A stretch of 64,000 nt of DNA from contig NW_024466599.1 in NCBI RefSeq assembly GCF_017591425.1, positions 24,094,001 through 24,158,000 on the forward strand. Direction: 5' to 3'. This DNA is from Ochotona curzoniae (lineage: Eukaryota > Chordata > Mammalia > Lagomorpha > Ochotonidae). Position numbers and translations under genes: made by a program. The notes beneath the pieces are model-generated. The model was not told the origin of the DNA. It did no database searches and saw only the letters and a list, made by a program, of their open reading frames with translations. The first letter of the stretch is position 1, and each line of letters opens with the position of its first letter. Of the stretch, positions 57,947-64,000 are shown piece by piece.

Positions 57947-58549
57947 TTATTTCTTTTTGTAACTTGCATCATAACACAGCTGCCACTCAACCTGTGAACT
58001 CTATCTGTAGTATTTAATATGACTATTGGAGCCAAGATTGCAAAGATTTTTCCAAATTCAGGCTTTGGGAAAGGTTTGTATTTGGCACAAGTGGGAAGCC
58101 AGGCAAGAAAGTTCACTTTTCCTAATTGCTCCCTCTTCTCAGCAAGTATAGTTAGATTCATGAGCGTCATAGGTGCTAGAGGTAGAAACTGATTTGTACT
58201 TCAAGAATTCAGCATTTGGAGATATCAAAATGCTTCAGTTCAAAACTTGAATTATCATTGTTTGAGAACTTGAGATAGCACTGAAAATGGAATAGCAGAG
58301 ATGTTCCTCTTTGCATTTGAAATTGAAAATGTCTGTGGCATGTGGGCATGTGTCATGTGCCTTTGTAAATGTGTGTACAACGTGAAAAAGGAATATTCTC
58401 AAATCTGTCTTTTAGGTTAATGGGCAGAAATTTATTTTTTCACTACTTGAAGAAGTACTAATACATATGAAAATTTAGTGTGAAAACAATTCTCTTTTGA
58501 ACTAGGTGTTCTTTGCTTGATACGTGATTCTTCCTTTTCCCAATAACTA
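57947..58549. other. unassigned sequence
   Basis: No gene or repeat recognised. Confidence 0.4.
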
Positions 58550-59045
58550 TATTCTTTATTAGTTTTATTGAGGAAAAAGCATTAATTTACAGCCCATGCA
58601 GAATTTACAAGGTTTTGCCAATGCTATATACCTATGAAGCCCTCACTTCAATCAAAAACACAGCACTTTGCATCAAAAAATTTCTTCATATTTCTTTGTA
58701 ATTGGTCTCTCTCAACTCCTTGCCCTGAGTACTCAGCTAGCCATTCATCTGCTTTTCATCACTATTTGTAGATTTTAATTTTATATAGATAGCATCACTA
58801 AGTAGATATTCTGTTTTTCATTTTTTTCCCCTTTAGGATGTTTATGTAATAAACCCACAGCTTTGAATATACCATTCCCTTAGTCTGTCCTTTTCATTGC
58901 CAAGCACTATCCCATTGTCTGCCTTTGCAACATTTTGCTTATCTATTCACTGAATGATACACATTTATGCTGTGTCCAGTTGTGGGGGATTTCAGATAAC
59001 GCTACCATGAACATTCATTAACCATTTATCCCAAAGACAAATCAG
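58550..59045 (-). mobile_element. old LINE-1 3' region, antisense (L1M-type)
   Basis: 'ttagttttattgaggaaaaa' at the left, 'actatttgtagattttaatt', 'cattgccaagcactatccca' and 'cttatctattcactgaatga', then 'ctaccatgaacattcattaa'. These follow the antisense order of older mammalian L1 3' ends, diverged throughout. Confidence 0.65.
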
Positions 59046-59074
59046 TTTATTCACCGTGGGAGTCTTTTTTGTTT

Positions 59075-59170
59075 GTTTGTTTTAATTTTATGGTACAATT
59101 CCACAGGGTCTGGGATTCTACCCCTTGAAATTCCCACTACCCAACCATTTTCCCCTTATTCATAAGGAGT
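59075..59170 (-). mobile_element. lagomorph L1 3'-UTR-like fragment
   Basis: Reverse-complemented, it reads as a G-rich segment followed by 'gaatcccagaccctgtggaa' 'ttgtacc' and A-rich sequence. This parallels the 3' end seen at 5690-5772. It is truncated to under 100 bases and abuts an old SINE. Confidence 0.45.
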
Positions 59171-59200
59171 CATGATCCCATCAGTCTGTTATATAGCACT

Positions 59201-59488
59201 TTTTAAAAAGATTTAATTAATTGTTTGAAGTACAGAGTTACTGAGAGATACTCCATCTGCTGCTTTATTCCCCAAAATGGACACCATGGCTAGGAGCTGG
59301 ACTGATCTGAAGCCAGGAGCCAGAAGCTCCTTCCAGGGTTCCTGTGTGGAATGCAAAGGGTCATCCAGCCTCCACTGCTTTCCCAGGCATGTTAGCAGGG
59401 AGCTGAGTCAGAACCGGAGAAGCTGGGACTTGAATTGGTCAGTATCTGGGTTGTAGTGGCTTTATTCACTGTGCCACAGCACCGACCT
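59201..59488 (-). mobile_element. old CSINE, minus strand
   Basis: 'tttttaaaaagatttaatta', 'gatctgaagccaggagccag', 'tccactgctttcccaggcat' and 'cactgtgccacagcaccgac'. Reversed older C-repeat, nearly full length. Confidence 0.85.
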
Positions 59489-59885
59489 CTTCATAAATAA
59501 AATTACTTACATTGCAGAGCCATATCAATGCTATTAATAGTGTAAGCCTAAGCTTCACAGTTTTGATGTGGAGGGTAAAAGCTTTACATGTAATGTTTAT
59601 TTAGCTTCTTCATTGAATGAACCTTGGAATTTAAAATTGATTGAAACAATGAAAAATGAGACCAAATTATTATAAATCACAGACATTTAATAAGGGAAAT
59701 ATAGTATAAATGGTAGTATCCTTAAAAGACAGACCGTGTGAATTCTCTAGGAAAATACAGGGATGCAACCACTAGAATAACAAGAAATTCCCATAAAAGT
59801 CAACTGACATGCTAGTAAAAATTATAACAATAGTCTATCAACAAAATTCAGTGAGGACTAAATGAGAAGTGACCAGTAATCTGTA
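59489..59885. other. unassigned AT-rich sequence
   Basis: No gene or repeat recognised. Confidence 0.4.
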
Positions 59886-59931
59886 ACAATAAATCTCATG
59901 CAATAAAAAAAAAAAAACAATAAATCTCATG
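59886..59931 (+). repeat. 15-bp duplication flanking a poly(A) block
   Basis: 'acaataaatctcatg' occurs at 59886-59900 and 59917-59931. Between them is only 'caat' plus twelve A residues. This is the structure expected of an L1-mediated insertion cut back to its poly(A) tail. Confidence 0.85.
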
Positions 59932-60047
59932 GAGCATTGGATAATTAGAAAAATTCCAGTTCAAGTCACCTTTCATGATTTACATAAAGTCTTAAGAGAA
60001 ACTATATAAAATCCTGAGAGATCAATTCAGGCCCTTTAAATGCAGTA

Positions 60048-60360
60048 GGGGCCAATGCTGTGCCATTGTAGGCTGTGTTTCTGACACTGCATCCCATATG
60101 GTCACCAGTTAAGTTCCAGCTGCTGCACTTCTGATCCAGCTCCTTTCTTTTGGCCTGAAAGAGTAGCAGAGGATGACTCAAGTCCTTGCGCCCTGCACCC
60201 ATTTGGAGGACTTGGAGGAGGCTCTTGGCTTCTGGTTTCAGAGCGGGTCAGCTCTGAGCATTTTGGCCGTTCTGGGAATGAACCAGCAAACGAAGGTTCT
60301 TTCTGTTTCTCCTTCTCTCTGTAACTCCAAATTTCAAATAAAGATAAAGTAAATCTTTGA
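60048..60360 (+). mobile_element. old CSINE, plus strand
   Basis: Head 'ggggccaatgctgtgccatt', body 'agtagcagaggatgactcaa' 'gtcc', 'tctgggaatgaaccagcaaa' and tail 'caaataaagataaagtaaat' 'cttt'. Full length but diverged. Confidence 0.85.
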
Positions 60361-60504
60361 AAAATATTCAGCAAGTATTGAAAGATAATTTTATTGTAAA
60401 ATACAGTTGCAGTACAGTAGCTATATGTATAGCACAATTAATTTTTCACTCATATAAAACTTCTCTGTGGTTCTCAGTTTGGAAGAAGGGAAAGATGTCA
60501 AACA

Positions 60505-60536
60505 GATGCATAATCTGCGGTGAGAGGTGCTGGCAT
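60505..60536. repeat. unassigned dispersed motif, copy 1
   Basis: Thirty-two bases beginning 'gatgcataatctgcggtgag' match the copy at 62364-62395 at 29 positions in the same orientation. Confidence 0.7.
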
Positions 60537-62363
60537 TTTGTTGAATGAAAAATATGTAGAAATTAGCTGGGATTGCTAGTACAAAACAAAACAACAAAAC
60601 AAAATAAGAAACAACACAGAATTCTCCCAGATGGCCCAAAGTGCACCATAAGGACACAGAGCCACTGAGGGTCCCATCCATATAAACGAGGGGTGTTGCC
60701 TGGCACACAAAAAAACCTCCTTTTCCTGAGCGTATTCTACATGTACTCTAACTGTGTGAGACCACAGCCACCAGAATGCAAACTCCATGAGAAACAATTA
60801 CTTTCTGAGTATGAGAGAATACATTATAACTTATTTGTGAGAAGATAACTAAATTGTGTCTGCAGTCAGGAAAAGTTATGGGAAATGTTCAAAATTCATG
60901 GAGAATCAATTTAAATTGGAACAGTTTGTATGGTCTTGAGGACACAGAGGAGTGCCTGACTTTTGAGATTCAGTCAAGATCTGTAACTTAAAATAAAAAG
61001 TAGATCAAACCTAAACATCGCCTACGGTTCAATCAAAGACTTGAAACATTAGGCAGAAAGAGATTCAGGTCTCTCCAAACTCCCTATGAAATGCAAAATT
61101 CAATAAAATATATTAGGTGACAGCTAAATATAGCAGGGAGGCAGTGTAGCCCATGAAACGAAACAATTCTTTTACTATTTTAATTTTGAAATCTAAAGGT
61201 TTTTTTTCAGAATGTTTTTAATTTACAAAAATAATGTAAGGTGGTAATACGAGGACTTTACTTATGCCTCTTACCTCACTTCCCATATTAACTACTTGTA
61301 TTATTATTTTTGTTATGATTAACATTAACACAGAGAGAAAAATATTTTTTTCAAGCATTGAAGCCAACCATGCACTGGCTGCTGGAGGAGGCTCAATCTG
61401 TCTAGGCTTCGTGATAAATATCTCTGTAGGTGGACAGCTGTCTTGTTTTTAAAAATTTATATAGTCAGCTAACCAGGATGTATCTTTCTTTTTTAATTGC
61501 TATGTGATTGTTTAGAATTGAGTACACCACAATTAAAAGAATACAACATTGGGATTTCTATTTAAATATTAAGAAGTTAAATGATAATTGTTTTTTAATA
61601 TGCTTACAATTTTTAATAGATGTTGCATTAGCTTTATGACCTTATATACCCTGTTTAAGGTGATTTATAATTTCAGGTTAAAATCTTATCAAGTGCATGT
61701 GATTTTGAAATATGTATTTCATTTGTAAGAATCATGTAATACTATAAGATGCAAAGCTTTTTTCATTACCAGATAAAGGCAAAGTTATATAATTCAATTC
61801 CCAAATATGACTGAAATATCGAATATGTATGCTTCATGAAATTTATAAAAGGAGCAAACCATTACAAGAATTATTACCAAGTACCAAGGTTTTTGAAACT
61901 AGTTATTTAGATATCTATATTTACATACAGATATAAATATTATTTATATGTATAAACAATTATATATAACTATACATCATATCATATATAGATCTGTATT
62001 ATATATAGATATTATGGATATATCTGAGTAACTAGGGTTATAAGTAAAACAATTAGATTTGAACATTAATGATTTGAAAATAGGTTTTGAATTTGTACCT
62101 GTAATAAACTGAAGATTCATTTTGAATCCTAAGCTAGCTTCAATGTCTCTGAAGGAGTTAACACTGAAGATTTCTGTGGGTCAGATTTCATGTGTTTCTG
62201 TGAGAGCTCACAGGGCCTGAGAAAAGAGGTTGTAGAACTGCAGCACAAAACAGAGGCACACACCAAGAATGTGTGATGTGATTCTTCACTACATAATACT
62301 GAAAAGCCTACCATCTGGTTGTGTCCTAAAGAGTGCTCCAGGTGACACCGTGTTTACTAAAGC

Positions 62364-62395
62364 GATGCATAATGTGTGGTGAAAGGTGCTGGCAT
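62364..62395. repeat. unassigned dispersed motif, copy 2
   Basis: Begins 'gatgcataatgtgtggtgaa' and ends 'aggtgctggcat'. It is the partner of 60505-60536, 1.86 kb downstream. Confidence 0.7.
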
Positions 62396-63468
62396 CAGCA
62401 AGAAGTTCTGTGTCTACAGAGAGTAAAAGCTGGGACCTTAGAAAACATAACACAGTGTGGGCAGAAAAATAATTATGGGCAAAAAGGTTGAAATAACATC
62501 CAGAAGGACCTGTGGATATGGACGATAAAACTTGGCATATTTTAAGGGAAAAGATGGCTGGCTCTCACTTAGGATAGTACTTAATGTTTATCATCAAAAG
62601 AGTTCAGCAGCACTTCACCAGAAGGACAGAGGCTCAGGTCAGCTGTTCCTGGAGGGTGGGGCGTTGGGGAAAGAAAAACAACAACCAAAAAACAGTTTCT
62701 TGACTTAGTGTTTAAAACTGTTTGGTTTCCAACTAGAAAGGCTCAACTGAGGGATATGGCAATACCTACTTGAAAAGTTCCTGCATGTTAGTAGGAAGAC
62801 AAGTGTTTTCAATATGATTCCACCTCCTGCCCTGAAAACCAGGTGGCAGCTTACTTAGTAAAACATGGCCTGAGGTGAGGAGACCACTGGCATTCCAGAG
62901 GTTACTGGTTATAGCAGCTAAACTGACTCAGAAACTCAGAGACCCAAATAATCAACAAGGCTCTTCTTCTAGAGCAGAGTAATGGAGATACTGCCTGGAT
63001 CCATCACAATCTAGGTCTGCTTGATATGTAAATCCATCCAGTGGCCATTTCCCTTGATGCCCAATATTCAATTGAATTGCACTTGACATTGACAGAGCAT
63101 TCACACTGTTTTTTCACTTACACATTAAGAACTATTACAGTCTAGAGTTCTCGACATGTGCATCATGCCAAAACTAGACTTTATCTGCTTGTTCTGTTTG
63201 TATTTTCTTTGAAGGTAAATGTAAATGTGGTCAAAGCAAAATGGTAATATTTTTCCAGTTTTCTTAATTATTTCAGAAAATTACAGAATAGATCAATGAT
63301 TCCTGACCTATTCATGATGAAGTTTACTTATACAGGGAGTAGAAGCCTTAATAAATAATGACTCAAGATTCCACCTAGAAGAGCAATAGAAAAATTCAAC
63401 CCGGTCTTTTACCTTAATTTTCTGAAATCACCTTTGAATACTGGAAAATGAGAAAGTGTGTACACATA

Positions 63469-63561
63469 GGGGCTGGTTTGATAGCTTAATGGGTAAAGCT
63501 ACTGCCTCTGAATTCAGTGTCTTGTGTGGATACCTGTTCAATCCTGGATGCTTCACTTCCT
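63469..63561 (+). mobile_element. CSINE 5' fragment
   Basis: 'ggggctggtttgatagctta' 'atgggtaaagc', 'tgtggatacctgttcaatcc' and 'gatgcttcacttcc' are the head and B-box portion of an older C-repeat. It then stops abruptly at L1-like sequence. Confidence 0.7.
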
Positions 63562-63800
63562 TTTAAAATTATGTTTTTCATATTCCTTAGGCTCAGTGAT
63601 TTCATGTTTTGCTTGTCCCACTCCTCTCCCCCCATTCACTGATTTCCCTTATATTACAACAATAATCTGGTCCTTCAACAACAGTCACAAGTTCATTGTT
63701 CTGCTATTTAAGCAAATCCTGACATTATAAGTAGAAACAATAGTATAAAAGTCCAGCATTCTATTGGCAATATATACTTACTGGTTTCATTGGGATTGCA
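63562..63800 (-). mobile_element. possible L1 3'-UTR fragment, antisense
   Basis: A C- and T-rich stretch 'ctcctctccccccattcact' inside T-rich sequence is like a reversed lagomorph L1 3' UTR. It directly replaces the missing part of the SINE to its left. The match is from memory only. Confidence 0.3.
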
Positions 63801-64000
63801 TCATTTATTCAGAAGCAGACACACACACATGTGTGATGTATCTCCACTTCATGGTATACTTGCCTGCATTATGCAATTCTTCTAGATAAATATATATATA
63901 TACATATTTATCTATATATCTATTGGTATTATATTTTACATTAAAGTTGCCTTATATCACAGAGAACATATGATATTTTTCCTTTGGAAATTTGGTTTTT
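63801..64000. other. unassigned end of window with A/T tract
   Basis: 63886-63930 is an alternating TA-rich tract, and a short CA run lies at 63819-63830. No gene. Confidence 0.5.

Larger units (their letters stand above)
60361..63468. other. largely unassigned sequence, 3.1 kb
   Basis: Holds two copies of an unassigned 32-bp motif (60505 and 62364). It also has a possible L2 scrap near 60770-60795 ('cagaatgcaaactccatgag') and an A/T low-complexity palindromic zone at 61895-62015. No gene supported. Confidence 0.4.

Overview
This 64-kb window is AT-rich mammalian nuclear DNA with no protein-coding gene, RNA gene or CpG island that I can support. The open reading frames are all short (the longest is 147 codons), lack recognisable domains, and many are translations of the same repeat. 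The reading is a non-coding stretch, intergenic or deep intronic, of a lagomorph. The main evidence is about thirty copies of the tRNA-derived lagomorph C-repeat (CSINE). These carry a 'gggccc' head, a 'ggttctaatccc' B-box-like segment, a 'ggggagtgaatca' body motif and an 'aataaataaatctt' tail. The form of the younger copies (heads such as 'ggcctagc..ctaaagtcctc') suggests a pika (Ochotona) rather than rabbit; that last step is inference.

Layout: 0-5 kb holds unassigned sequence and two CSINEs. 5-7.9 kb holds LINE-1 pieces, a possible 5'-inverted L1, and a mariner-like fragment. 9.5-14.8 kb holds four full or nearly full CSINEs, an ancient copy, a SINE tail that runs into a purine tract, and two MIRs. 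17.9-18.7 kb is a cluster of three ancient CSINEs. 19.3-19.8 kb is a microsatellite cluster. 20.7-27.8 kb mixes MIR, L1 and CSINE copies. 28.3 kb has a perfect 25-bp minisatellite. 30-33.3 kb has an old CSINE with a TG/GA tail, MIR and L2 pieces and a MER5A-like DNA transposon. 35.4-38.6 kb has nested SINEs and two tail-to-tail L1s, one interrupted by a very young SINE. 40.4-40.9 kb and 48.2-48.6 kb look like LTRs. 43.3 kb has a short telomere-like tract. 45-48.2 kb and 50.7-54.9 kb are notably poor in young repeats and contain stretches that look like vertebrate conserved non-coding elements. 55-64 kb has degraded SINEs, an old L1, a poly(A)-only insertion scar and two copies of an unassigned 32-bp motif.

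There are no gene interactions to describe. The window is mainly a record of successive retrotransposition: MIR/L2/MER5 first, then old L1 and CSINE2/3-like copies, then lagomorph L1 and young CSINEs with intact target-site duplications. The only candidate functional sequence is the repeat-poor regulatory-looking DNA around 46.5-47.6 kb and 54.0-54.4 kb, and that needs a cross-species alignment to confirm. I found no evidence for a new biological system here.
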